Part shown: in pieces, positions 1 through 10,276 of the stretch | Numbering within the stretch: the first letter of the stretch is position 1 | Layout of the letters: each line of letters opens with the position of its first letter | DNA from: Piper betle | Lineage: Eukaryota; Streptophyta; Magnoliopsida; Piperales; Piperaceae | Assembly: GCA_033002965.1 (NCBI GenBank) | Contig: JAURVB010012586.1 | Location: forward strand, 36,790 to 100,789 | Length of the DNA stretch: 64,000 nucleotides | Direction of reading: 5' to 3' | Notes under the pieces: generated by a model | Database searches by the model: none | The model's input: the letters and a program-made list of their open reading frames with translations, nothing else | Told to the model about the DNA's origin: nothing | Made by a program: the position numbers and the translations under genes

Positions 1-876
1 AGGATTGTAATATAATAGGCCCGAAGGCATTGTGATTTGAATCTAAGTTTTTGAAAACAAACTCGAGTGATCTCATCCTTGAGGGTTCTTAATCTGAAAA
101 TTTTATACGACTAGATGACCCGTGTGAAGTGGGATACAATAAATCTACTACTCGATACATCCACTTACCTGTTAAAACAAAATATGATAGGGTATAGAAA
201 TCAAACAAAAAACTAGTCCTAAATGGGCCAGATAGAAGTTTCAATTGTGTCCACGCGTCTAGGTGACGAACTCCTACTCTACACTTATACATCAAACTAA
301 AAGTTAACCCCTGTTTATGATGCATTCACACATCCTATAGCACAGCACACGTAAAACATAATGCTGATAGGTTAGGTTTACATAAATACTATTACCTATA
401 TTAGGCTCATAATTCAAGCTTAACTTATAAATCAAACCCAGCTATTTATCATTTAACTTTCTACCTCCAATACTATTTATCATTTAGCTTATAAACCAAT
501 CGTGGCCATTTACTACTAAGTCAAAACCAAACCTTACAGTTTAAGCAAACATCTATTTAACTATTCAAAACTACATTCATGCAAAAAAATTATCAGAACT
601 ATATAATAATAATATGTTCTAAAAAGTGAAGCTAAGTAAAAGAAAATTAACAATATAAATTGGATATTTGATAATTACATTGATAAATATTAATTTTAAA
701 GATTAATGTATCAAAACTATATAATAATAAAATGTTCTAAAAAGTGAAGCTAAGTATAAAAATATAAAAATAAAAATCAGATATTTGATAATTGTATTGA
801 TAAATATTAATTTTAAAAATTAATAAGGTAATCTTTATAACTAAAATTACAATTTAATAGGGCATTTGGTTGTGTT
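1..876. other. AT-rich intergenic sequence with a 118-bp tandem duplication
   Basis: I see no gene here. Bases 591-708 and 709-826 are imperfect tandem copies of about 118 bp, recognisable by the shared stretch ATGTTCTAAAAAGTGAAGC. The first 330 bases contain no coding signal and could be the edge of an old repeat that starts outside the window. Confidence 0.6.
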
Positions 877-884
877 GTTTTGAG

Positions 885-1261
885 TACGGGTGTTTGTTGG
901 GTCTGACTAGCTCTAATGGTTAAATCGGGTATACCCTTTATAATCGTGAGATATATGTGTTTATATATATAATTAATATGTTTTCAACTTTAATTTTTTG
1001 TATTAGCCTAATTAATCTCTTTATTTTTGTTAGATAATTATTTCTAATTTAATCTTTTATGGTGTCATTTAATTTAAATTTTTATAATATAACCAAATTT
1101 TAAATGGTCAGCTTCAGGTTTGATAAATGTTAAATAATCGAGTTCAGGTTTGGGCATTGAAAATTTAAATGATAAATGGTTAAGTTTGATATGTAAGTTA
1201 AATATAATTAGCGAGTTTGGTACAAGTAATACCAGACCAAACCCACCGATAGGCACCCCTA
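885..1261. mobile_element. Short non-autonomous hAT element (377 bp)
   Basis: The ends are an imperfect inverted repeat: TACGGGTGTTTG on the left, and the complement of the right end reads TAGGGGTGCC. This matches the TAGGGGTG end type of the hAT copies at 17.9 and 50.9 kb. The flanks GTTTTGAG (877-884) and GGTTTGAC (1262-1269) agree at 6 of 8 positions, as expected for an aged 8-bp hAT target duplication. No transposase coding remains. Confidence 0.6.
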
Positions 1262-1269
1262 GGTTTGAC

Positions 1270-1874
1270 CCTATTTATTATTAAAATTTCAAGTAGTAAC
1301 GATAACAAATAAAAAAGATGTTTGAGAAAAATATTGGTAAAATATAAAATAGTGGAGGTTGTTTCTAGAATGAAAGCTTCGTTAAATATTTTCTTTAATA
1401 AATAGGTCGAGCCATATTTATTTTTTTTAATGCTTGTCCCTCACTCCTTCCCCTTGGAAAGATAGTTTTATCGGCTCCCTCACTTTTTATAACAAAAAAA
1501 TTAGTATCAACAACGGCTAACAGTCCTATGTTAATTACATTTAACGTGAGTTCTTAGAATACTAGTTAGATGGCGAAAGGGATTTTGTTGTAAGCCATAA
1601 AAAGAGTACAGCTACGTGATGTAAATGAATGATTAAATTTTTATATTGGTGATACTCATATTACAACCAAACACTACCTTTTAATGATCAGAGATCATCA
1701 TTCTATTATAAAACCGATAATTTATTTATGACCGAGTAGCCTACGTATCTCTTCCAAACTCAACCATATAATTAATTCATATTCAAAATATTGCCCCTAT
1801 GATCGTTGGGGTCGGGTAGAATAGCTAGTTTAACAGCACCAACAGGAACCGGTGAACTAAGTAAAATGTTAAGG
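1270..1874. other. Intergenic, nothing recognised
   Basis: AT-rich sequence between two hAT insertions. I see no coding region, RNA gene or clear repeat. Confidence 0.5.
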
Positions 1875-1882
1875 GTCTAATC

Positions 1883-3311
1883 CACTGTTGCATTAATCGT
1901 CAGCGTGCCGATCCGATTTTGGGGCCGAATTGGTGCCCAACTCAGCCGATTTACCCCGATTCCGGCCGAGTTAACTCTAATTCAGAATCGGGGTAAATCG
2001 GGAGGAATCCGTTTTTTCGATAAATTACTAAAATACCATTGGTATGATTTTTATTTAATTATTTAAACATAGGTAAAATTAGAATTTTGATTGTAAAAAC
2101 CTAACGTTAACCCGCTCCAATTTTCCGCTGCCACGCGTCTGCCCTCCGCCGTGCGTCCCCGACTCCGGCCATGCCTCCGATCGGGTTGTCGACCTCGGCT
2201 CCGCCCTCGCAACGTCACCGCCGACGTGTGGCCTGACCGAATCGATCCTGTGAACGCGAGCGTGCCACCGTCCGTTCCTCTGACCGGGCTGCCAACATCG
2301 CCTCCACCCTCGCAACCTTGCCTCTGCCTCTCAATGTCGCCACCGACCGGGCTGCCGACGTCGCTTCAGCCCTCGCAACCTCGCCTCCGACGTGTGGCCA
2401 GCCGACAGCGCAATGGCCGCGAGACTCGCCGTCGACCGGGCCGCCGACCGATTCGTGTAAAGTTGGATTTTTAAAAAAAATTAAAATTGTAAATTATTGG
2501 CTATGCTTCACAAATTTTTTCATTGTTGATTTGTGATTCTTGATCAAATTTATACGTCAAATGTGTATGTGTTGTGCAAAATTGGATGTGCTATGCAAAC
2601 GTGAATGTGCTGTGTAAAATTGTAAGTCAATTTTTTTACAAATTGTTATGTGATGTGTAAATTCGTATGTCAAATTTTTTTGTGTTCTACTACATTTGAT
2701 GGTTTTTCTTTGCCTCCTCTTCCTTGTGGACAAAATATTGATATTGATGTACATATTAACTCCCAACATAATTTGTCTTTGCCTCTTGAACCTGAGGGAC
2801 TTCATATGAGTGAGAGTTATATGCCTCCTTTTACGCAGGAGTCTCTTGTTAATGCAGATGATAGCTCTATTCTTCCTATTGGTGATAATGATTCAGACTC
2901 TGAAGATGCTTTAGATGATGAATTAGATAATTTAGTAATAATCATTATGTAAAATTGTGCTGAACATTTAGTTTTTGGACTTATATTAATATCTTGTTGT
3001 TATTATTTGATATAGCACAAATGATGATATATCAAATGTTATACTTATGAAATTGAGGTATTGTGATAATAAATTGTGATGCTCTTTTATACTTGTATTA
3101 AATTATAAATTTGTATATTTATGTATAAAAATTATATAATTATATATTTCAGGTATTTATGTTATGAGTTATTAAATTTTTATATATAACCAATTTGGAC
3201 TGATTCATCTTAACCGATTCATCTGAACCAATTCCTAACTGATTTAGACGGATTCCAATTCCGATTCCGATTCCGACTCCCTCGATTTTAATTTCGATAT
3301 ATACAACCATG
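1883..3311 (+). mobile_element. ATCGG-rich hAT element, copy A (1,429 bp)
   Basis: The left end reads CACTGTTGCA and the right end, read inward, CATGGTTGTA, an imperfect terminal inverted repeat. Flanks GTCTAATC (1875-1882) and GTCTAAGC (3312-3319) match at 7 of 8 positions, so the 8-bp target duplication is nearly intact. Near both ends lie many ATCGG/CCGAT motifs (1910-2012 and 3210-3292). The middle has a GC-rich block (2105-2465) with repeated CCTCGCAAC units, then a reading frame near 2690-2950. The frame encodes an acidic tail with the phrase DNDSDSEDALDDELDN. That tail could be the C-terminus of a lost transposase or a captured exon; I cannot decide. No catalytic transposase is present, so the copy is non-autonomous. 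Confidence 0.85.
2690..2951 (+). pseudogene. Relic coding tail inside hAT copy A
   Basis: A frame here reads through GFSLPPLPCGQNIDIDVHI and ends in a run of Asp and Glu. The same protein phrase recurs in copy B near 62975-63068 with a few substitutions (SGQNVDIDVHID), where a frameshift ends it earlier. Conservation between two dispersed copies, and its place just inside the right end, suggest it was part of the mother element. The family of the encoded protein is not recognised. Confidence 0.45.
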
Positions 3312-3319
3312 GTCTAAGC

Positions 3320-3790
3320 TATGTACGGGCATACGAGGCACTAAGAATTGGACGTTGCTCTTAATTATCCAGAGCGAGCCCATTAAAGATAGTTACCCGA
3401 GTCGGATGACTGGTAGGAGAAAATCGTAACAGGGTAGCAAAGAAAAGTGTGTCCCGTAGACCGAACGAGGGAGATGGAATAGACAACAGGAGAAGAGTAT
3501 CCCTTACTCCACTTCCTTCTTCTCCTTCTCCCCCCGCCTCCGTCACCTCTACACAGCAAGCAAGCGTCTTTCTCCGTCGTTTATTCTCCCAAATTTCCCG
3601 ACTTTATTACTCCCCTGACTCCCTCCAAATTTCCATGCCCTCTCCTCATTCTTTCTTTTTTAGTGTTGCTTCCTTTTTTTCTTGCCGATCTGTTTCTCTC
3701 CCCAATATCTCAACGTGAATTTGGAGTGATTGATGGATTGATGCTTCTTTGAGCGAGTGCTGAACAATCTAGCCTGTTACAGTAAAGGGT
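3320..3790 (+). promoter_or_regulatory. Presumed promoter and 5' leader of the RecA gene
   Basis: The stretch lies between the hAT insertion and the first RecA codons. From about 3480 it becomes pyrimidine-rich (CTTCTTCTCC and similar), as in many plant leaders. Open frames here have no family resemblance. A TATA box cannot be assigned with confidence. Copy A of the hAT family ends about 480 bp upstream of the start codon. Confidence 0.4.
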
Positions 3791-6700
3791 TTGAAGAAGA
3801 TAAAATTAGAAGATGGATTCCGTCTCCGTGCCACTGTTGCCCCAACCCAGTTGTTACCATTTCCCGCTCTCCCCTCTGCTTCCAAGTCCCCACCTTCTCG
3901 CCTCCCCCTCTCTCCCACCTGCGCCGGCAAGGCTGGAAAATTTCGGTGTGAAGTGAATGGCAAGGGCAACGGCGCTCTTCATGGTGACTCCGAGTCGCGC
4001 TACCTCGACCGGGTCTGGATTCTTTCGTCTCTCTCTTCGTGCATCTCCATAATCTAGTTGAAAAATGTCCTTTACTACTACTACTACTACTAGGCTGCTG
4101 CTGCTGCTACTACTACTTGGGTTTGGATTCTATTAACTCCAGCTTTTGTGGGGTATTGTTTCAGCAAAAAGCCTTGGAAGCAGCAATGAATGATATCAAC
4201 AACTCGTTTGGGAAAGGAAGTGTAACAAGGCTGGGGAGTGCCGGTGGAGCTCTTGTGTAAGTGTGCTTCTTCTTCTTTTTTAACACATATATAAACTCCT
4301 TTGAATGCATTTTCTCATCTTAACTTTCTTGGCTTATATAAAGCTTGCTTATGATTGACCTGATGATACCTTATCCATGTCAGTGAAACTTTTCCTAGCG
4401 GCTGTTTGCCTCTGGACTTTGCTCTGGGCGGTGGTCTTCCCAAAGGAAGGATTGTAGAGGTGATTGGATTCATTTCTTGCTTCGGATCAAGTACATGTCT
4501 TTTTTGTCTCTCATTGGTGCTGTTTTACAGTCGAATTTTTCTGTCGTTTCACGTTTTCCTCGTGATAGATGATTATGTTCTTTTCACTTCAGTCTTTTTA
4601 ACTTTTAATTACACAAGGCACTTTAATCCCTGTTTTTAGTCCATAATATGGAGAAGCTCTTCATTAAAATACGGATAAATAAAAAACGACAACTTATCAT
4701 CTTGTCGATAGTTTTGCCATGACTTTTTGTGATCCGGAAATTTCTACATTCAAGTTCATGATTCGACTAGTGAATAAGAGTTTTTGTAGGATTTTTATTC
4801 AAATAGCTCGATCCCAAAGTTAAATTTTGACGTTGTTCTGTGACTATTCAGATATATGGACCAGAAAGTAGCGGGAAAACTACTATAGCTCTCCATGCAA
4901 TTGCTGAAGTTCAGGTATTGACCTTTTGTTACTAAATTTATTAACTTATGTTTAATGGAATTAACTGAAGGTCGCCTGTTGATATTTTTCTGCTTAATTA
5001 CCTTACCGCATCCTTCCTGGGCATACGAATGCACATGAATTTAAGTTGTTATTTTATTCTCATAGAAATTGGGTGGAAATGCCATGCTAGTGGATGCAGA
5101 GCATGCTTTTGATCCAGCATATTCAAAAGCATTGGGGGTGGATGTGGAAAACCTGATAGTCTGTCAACCTGACAATGGGGAAATGGCCTTGGAAAGTAAA
5201 CATTTGCTTCCGTGCATTCTTTAGATTGGTTCATCTTGGTGCTTTATTTATGGAAGGGCAACGAGTGAATTTATTTAAACTTTTATTGTGGTATAATTAC
5301 AGCTATGCTATATTGTCTAGTTTTGGTAGAGTTTAGGTTGAAAATACTTAGACGAGGATACAATTGTACTTTGCAAGTTGTTTTGGAAATAAGCCTTTTT
5401 TTCTCTAGTTAGTTTAAGATGTGCCCAAAATTTTTCATTTTGATATATGGAGTCTAGTGTATGGATAGGGCAGCCACTAAGCCATGCAATAGAGCTTGAT
5501 CTAGATGCTTGCAGGTGAATGGCAAACTTAAAAATTAAAGACTGAATGAGTTTGAGTTAGCTGCACTGTGATTGAGTTGGCTTTTTCATCTTACATATCT
5601 TTACAACATACTTTTGCAGCCTGTTAACATCAAGTTTGATGCTTTATATGAATTTGATAACAACATTTTTCTTAGCAGCTGCTGATCGTATGTGCAGATC
5701 TGGAGCTGTAGATCTTATATGTGTTGATTCAGTCTCAGCTTTAACTCCACGAGCTGAAATTGAAGTAAGCAATGTCCTGAATATCTTCTGATAACAGTGA
5801 TAAATATTGATTTTAAGAGCCACGATTTTGTTGTCTGTTTGATAAATGACTGAGCTGAATAGTTGAATACTACATTGAATTAATAGTTGTCAACAATTTT
5901 CCTTCATCGAGTTCCTAAGTTAAATGCCATTTCATCTCATGTTTCTGATAGGATTTAGCATCATCTAAATTTTGTACAGGGTGAGATAGGAATGCAACAG
6001 ATGGGTCTGCAAGCACGACTAATGAGCCAAGCATTGCGTAAAATGTCAGGAAATGCTTCTAAAGCTGGTTGCACTCTCATTTTCTTAAATCAGATAAGAT
6101 ACAAGGTATTCTTACTTTTGTGTGCTAGTTTTTGATACATGAAATAACATCTAATACAATCTATTTTTGATGTCGCAAGATTGGGGTTTTCTATGGGAAT
6201 CCTGAAGTCACAAGTGGGGGCATTGCTTTGAAATTTTTTGCTTCTGTTCGTCTTGAGATACGACCTACAGGAAAGATTAAATCTGTGAGGCCTGGCTTTT
6301 ATTCTCTTTTTATCATGAACTAGTCTATATTGAACTTTATCCGTATGAATTTATGTCAAATACTTGGTTTAGGTCAAAGGTGATGAGGACATTGGGCTCA
6401 AGGTTCGTGTAAGAGTGCAAAAGAGCAAGGTCAATTGCGATTTTTTTTAACTTGATGGCATATTTTTGTGCTTTATCATCTTTTGGAAATAAACTTGGTT
6501 CATATTATTTCCATTTTCTGACTATTCTTTATCCAGGTATCTAGGCCTTACAAACAGGCTGAGTTTGAGATCATATTTGGAGAGGGTGTGAGTAAATTGG
6601 TAAGTAAGACGTATAACCGTTTCTGGTTGTAGATGATGGCATCATTGCGACAAATATGTTGGAATGAGAAAAGGAGACAAAAAGATGGTCGTTATTCCCA

Positions 6701-7452
6701 TTGCAGGGTTGTATTCTAGATTGTGCTGAGATGATGGAGATAGTTGACAAGAAAGGCTCATGGTACAGCTATGGAGATCACAGGTTGGTTTAGTTTATTT
6801 TAAGCATATTTCTTTGTGCTGAGCCAACTTCATGCTAATAAATGAAACCCAAAAATTCCGCCCTCAGTCTAAACCATAATAACACAAGTGTCTTGTCCTG
6901 CAAGAGTCTCTTGCCATTGGAACCCAGGCCCTCCTCCTTTTGCTCCATGATAGGAAAGAAAGTGGGTATGGGAAGTCTTTCGTGCCGTCCTTCCCACCTT
7001 GTTACGTATTTGAAGTTCGAGCAAGTGTTCTTAACTTCAATTATGTAAGGGAGCTTGCACCTGCTCTAATAAAAGACCGTAGCCAATTTTACAGATTTTG
7101 TCGTCTGAGTATGATTTAATTGAGTCTAATCTGCTGTACATATTTGCTGATCAATGACTGTTGAGTTGTAAAACAGATTGGGTCAAGGCAGAGACAGAGC
7201 TCTACAACATCTGAGAGAGAATCCTCAGCTTAGTGACGAGATTGAAAAGGTATTATGCACTTCCTCTTTCTATTTGAAAACATCAAATGTTTGACCTGCT
7301 GTGTAAATTATCTGATACTGATGGCATTGGCACTATGGCTTGTTTTTCAGCTTGTTAGATCTTCCATGGCTGAGGGTACGTGTCAGATAGGATCGCTGCC
7401 TTCAGGTCAGATGCAATCTATTGGGGACGAATATTCCTATGATGATACTTGA
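3791..7452 (+). CDS. RECA1: Plastid-type RecA recombinase, 13 exons
   Basis: Bacterial-type RecA, the strand-exchange ATPase of plastid DNA repair. Exons: 3791-4012, 4165-4256, 4384-4459, 4852-4914, 5066-5195, 5679-5764, 5980-6105, 6180-6284, 6373-6429, 6537-6599, 6707-6783, 7177-7249, 7351-7452. All junctions are GT-AG and keep frame. Seen: [20 protein letters not shown], Walker [10 protein letters not shown] (exon 4), [17 protein letters not shown], the Walker B region [41 protein letters not shown], and an acidic C-terminus. The text is close to Arabidopsis chloroplast RECA1 as I remember it. The leader is doubtful. ATG 3791 opens the frame that joins [16 protein letters not shown], but the next ATG (3813, another frame) begins MDSVSVPLL, more like the known RECA1 start, and runs 46 codons to a stop. 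A one-base indel may separate them. Either leader is Ser/Pro/Arg-rich, as in transit peptides. Confidence 0.93.
4073..4117 (+). repeat. CTA/GCT trinucleotide microsatellite in RecA intron 1
   Basis: Runs of CTA, GCT and ACT follow one another inside the first intron. They lie outside the coding exons and are expected to vary in length between individuals. Confidence 0.8.
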
Positions 7453-7699
7453 TTTCTAGGAATCTATCTGAATCATGGATTGCAACCTCCATAATCTTGC
7501 AATTACATTCCAGGAATCTCATATGGAGTTGTCACAAAAGATGTGTATGATCCCTAATTTTGTAATGCTTAAGGCAGGTTTATTCATCTTTGAAGTTGTT
7601 AGTCTTTACAAGTCGAAATTGACAAGTTTTTCACTTGCATAATTCTTTAAATTGATGTTATTACTTGGAATATGATATTACTTGATTAGTGACGATAAA
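7453..7699. other. RecA 3' flank
   Basis: Probable 3' untranslated region and downstream spacer. AT-rich with no coding signal. It runs up to the insertion that begins at 7700. Confidence 0.5.
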
Positions 7700-7911
7700 T
7701 AGGACTCTTAATTGAGCGAGCTAGCTTGCGAGTAGGCAACGTTTGGCTCGATTTGATTCGACTCAAACTCAATATTTAAATGCTCGAGTTTGAATGGGAC
7801 TCGAACACGAATCTTACGAGTCGAATTTGAGCAAGAAGTTGTTTGATTCGGCCTGACTCGATATAGTTATAACTCAAACTTGATTCAAAATCGAGTCGGA
7901 GTTTGATTTGA

Positions 7912-7914
<3 letters not shown>

Positions 7915-7958
<44 letters not shown>
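7915..7958. repeat. (AT)n microsatellite
   Basis: About 22 uninterrupted AT dinucleotides inside the 7.7-9.1 kb element. Confidence 0.9.
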
Positions 7959-7960
<2 letters not shown>

Positions 7961-8700
7961 TTTGCCTATTTAAAATACATTTAAAATTATAGATAAATAT
8001 TATTATTGATTGCGTATTAAAAGAAGGTGGTGTGGGGGTGTTTTGTTTTTTATTTTTTATTTTTTTATCAAATTTAGGTCGTTCTTAGAATCGAATGATC
8101 TAGATTAAAGTTTAAGATAGAAATATTATCGGTCCCTGACTAAGATAATATACATATATATATATATATATTAATAAGTTTAAATGTAACTAGTTATATT
8201 TATTTACATATAATAAAATAATAAAGTAGCCAATGCACACAAAAAAATATAAACGAAACAAACTTTAATTGAACAAATCTTAACTTGCCTTTTGAATAGC
8301 CTTAATTATTAAAGTATATAAATGAGCCACTAGTTATGGAAAGAATAATTTTAATAATAATGATGGAATGAACTTTTTCTTATCAAGCGCTTGTTTTGCA
8401 CTTTGCGATGTTTTAAGATGTAGTTCAAGATCAAAACCAAAAAAAATGTAGGCTTAAATCTATATTATTTTATTTTAAACAAATAACATTCTCAATGTCA
8501 AATTGAAAATCCAAAGGTCGCATGTTCGATCTACGCTCACTGCATTATTTAATATCATTTTTTGTTGGATACATGAACAAGAAAAACTGAAATTGTAATT
8601 AGTATTTGGGTCTAGGCTCAAATAGCTCTTCCGCAACCCTTATACATTCTATTATTAATAATTTCTTTTACCTTAAAAAAGAAAAAGAGAAAATCATAAA

Positions 8701-8884
8701 TTTAGGGTTGCTAATTAAACGAGCCAGCTCGTGAACTACTTAATACTTTATAAAAAGGCTAGTTTTGAGGTCTTAAATGAGCTGGTTTCAAATTTAGGGT
8801 TGCTAATTAAACGAGCCAGCTCGTGAACTACTTAATACTTTATAAAAAAGCTAGTTTTGAGGTCCTAAATGAGCTGGTTTCAAA
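8701..8884 (+). repeat. 92-bp tandem duplication
   Basis: Bases 8701-8792 and 8793-8884 are two adjacent copies of a 92-bp unit starting TTTAGGGTTGCTAATTAAAC. I count two differences between them (AAGGCT/AAAGCT and GTCTT/GTCCT), so the duplication is recent. Each unit contains the GAGCCAGCTCG motif of the surrounding element. Confidence 0.9.
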
Positions 8885-9087
8885 TTCTTTAAAATTAAAT
8901 AGTTTAAATGTATTCGAGCTCAAATCGAACTCGACAACATAAAAAATATTCGAGTCAATTTCGAATATATATATTTAAAACTTGTTATATCTCGAGTTAA
9001 ATTCGAACAAACTTCGAACTATTTGATTAGAGTTTGAACACAAGCTGAGTCTGGGTTGCTCGCTCATTTAACAACCGCGACGATAAA

Positions 9088-9291
9088 CACTTCAAGTTGT
9101 AGCTTTTAGCGTCACCAACCATTAAGTATGATGGCTGCAATGACCGTGATGATGATGAGATGAACAGTATTTTTGTAATTAAGATATGTTTTTGAGTTTT
9201 TTTCATCTTTTTACGAATAATTAATATCAGCTGGCTGCAGCCCTTGGCCTCTGGATGGATTACGAGGACATTTGCCTGATGTATTTTTGTT

Positions 9292-9328
<37 letters not shown>

Positions 9329-9541
9329 GTTATTCTTATCATTAATGCAAAATTCTTAGTTTTTTGCCTTATTTTTTGACGCTCATTTCCCAGATAGACG
9401 TTACGTTATCCAAGTCATTCATGTTAGTGCATTAAATGAGGCAGCAAACATGTTAATTAGCGAGTACTCATCCGACGATACATCTTCCTGATCTTTTCCC
9501 TTACTATAAGTTGGTTCTTTCCATGGAATGCAGCAGATGTC
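9088..9541. other. Intergenic, with an (AT)n tract at 9291-9328
   Basis: AT-rich spacer upstream of the orphan gene. Apart from the dinucleotide run I see nothing recognisable. Confidence 0.5.
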
Positions 9542-10276
9542 ATGGATTCCAACCAGCTTCCAATCGCTCCGGTTGATGATGCTGCCGAAGAACCTCGATA
9601 CCATGGTGACTATGATCGCAAGGTTACCAAGCAGGACATCCAAGCGGCGGTCTCCTCTCGCTCCCCTTGGCGTCACCGTGGCTAGATTCACTCCCGAGGC
9701 CGTCTACGAATGTGGCCTCAGCCCCGGCCAGTTCTTGAAGACGTGCAAAATTTTCATGTCCTGCAGCGTCGGGCAGATTCTATCCGCCATCCTCAACAAG
9801 GCCATCTCCGCCAATGTCTTCTCCAGTTCTTCCAAGATGACAGTGGAGGAGTGCATTGTCTTGATCAGGTGGATGAAGTCTGCCTCCGGCCAGAAAATAA
9901 TGCAGGGCGTTCTCATGCCGGCGAAGCTGGAGAAGATGACCCCGCAAGTCCACGATGTGATCGACGCCACGTTGATTCTTGTGTTGCAGCTCCAGATGGA
10001 AGACAACGGCAAGAGTGCCAAGAAGCATGCTAGTGGTGATCGTAGGAAGGCGATTGACGCCGAGTTTTTGCGATACGCTTTTGAGTTTGTGGAGCCAAAC
10101 AGGAAGGAGGTGGAGGAGGGAAGTGTTACGAGATGTACTGTGCCGATGCGGCTCTTAACAAAGCAATCCCCTCTCCCGCGCGACGACCCCTCTACCCCAT
10201 TGTGGTCGTGAGATTGAATTACCGATGGAAAGTTCCGGAGTGGTTCATGCGCCAGATTATGCGAGGGAGGGAGTGA
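9542..10276 (+). pseudogene. Broken or mis-assembled gene of unknown family
   Basis: Three consecutive frames each show the strong G/C third-position bias of coding DNA. Part 1 begins at ATG 9542 with MDSNQLPIAPVDDAAEEPRY and runs to about 9650. Part 2, in another frame, covers about 9655-10125 and includes VARFTPEAVYECGLSPGQF and VEECIVLIRWMKSASGQKI. Part 3, in a further frame, starts near 10127 with YEMYCADAALNKAI and ends at a TGA at 10274. Two one-base changes (about +1 near 9650 and -1 near 10125) would join them into one protein of roughly 245 residues. No introns are evident. I do not recognise the family and see no signal peptide or membrane segment. The lesions may be real decay or assembly indels. 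Confidence 0.6.

Larger units (their letters stand above)
7700..9079. mobile_element. Non-autonomous DNA transposon (hAT-like or MULE-like)
   Basis: The flanks carry GACGATAAA on both sides (7691-7699 and 9079-9087), a perfect 9-bp match. The ends form an imperfect inverted repeat around CTTAATTGAGCGAGC on the left and the complement of GCTCGCTCATTTAAC on the right. With an 8-bp duplication (ACGATAAA) this would be hAT; with 9 bp it would fit a Mutator-like element. The interior is rich in TCGAG/CTCGA motifs, has a long (AT)n tract at 7915-7958, and no transposase. A related tract lies inverted at 35.43-35.93 kb. Confidence 0.65.

Noticed and set aside
2079..2474. Arg/Pro-rich open frames in hAT copy A
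   Set aside because: Same GC-rich core as copy C; open only by composition.
8701..8884. The 92-bp direct repeat as a pair of short LTRs
   Set aside because: The copies are directly adjacent with nothing between them, so this is a tandem duplication.
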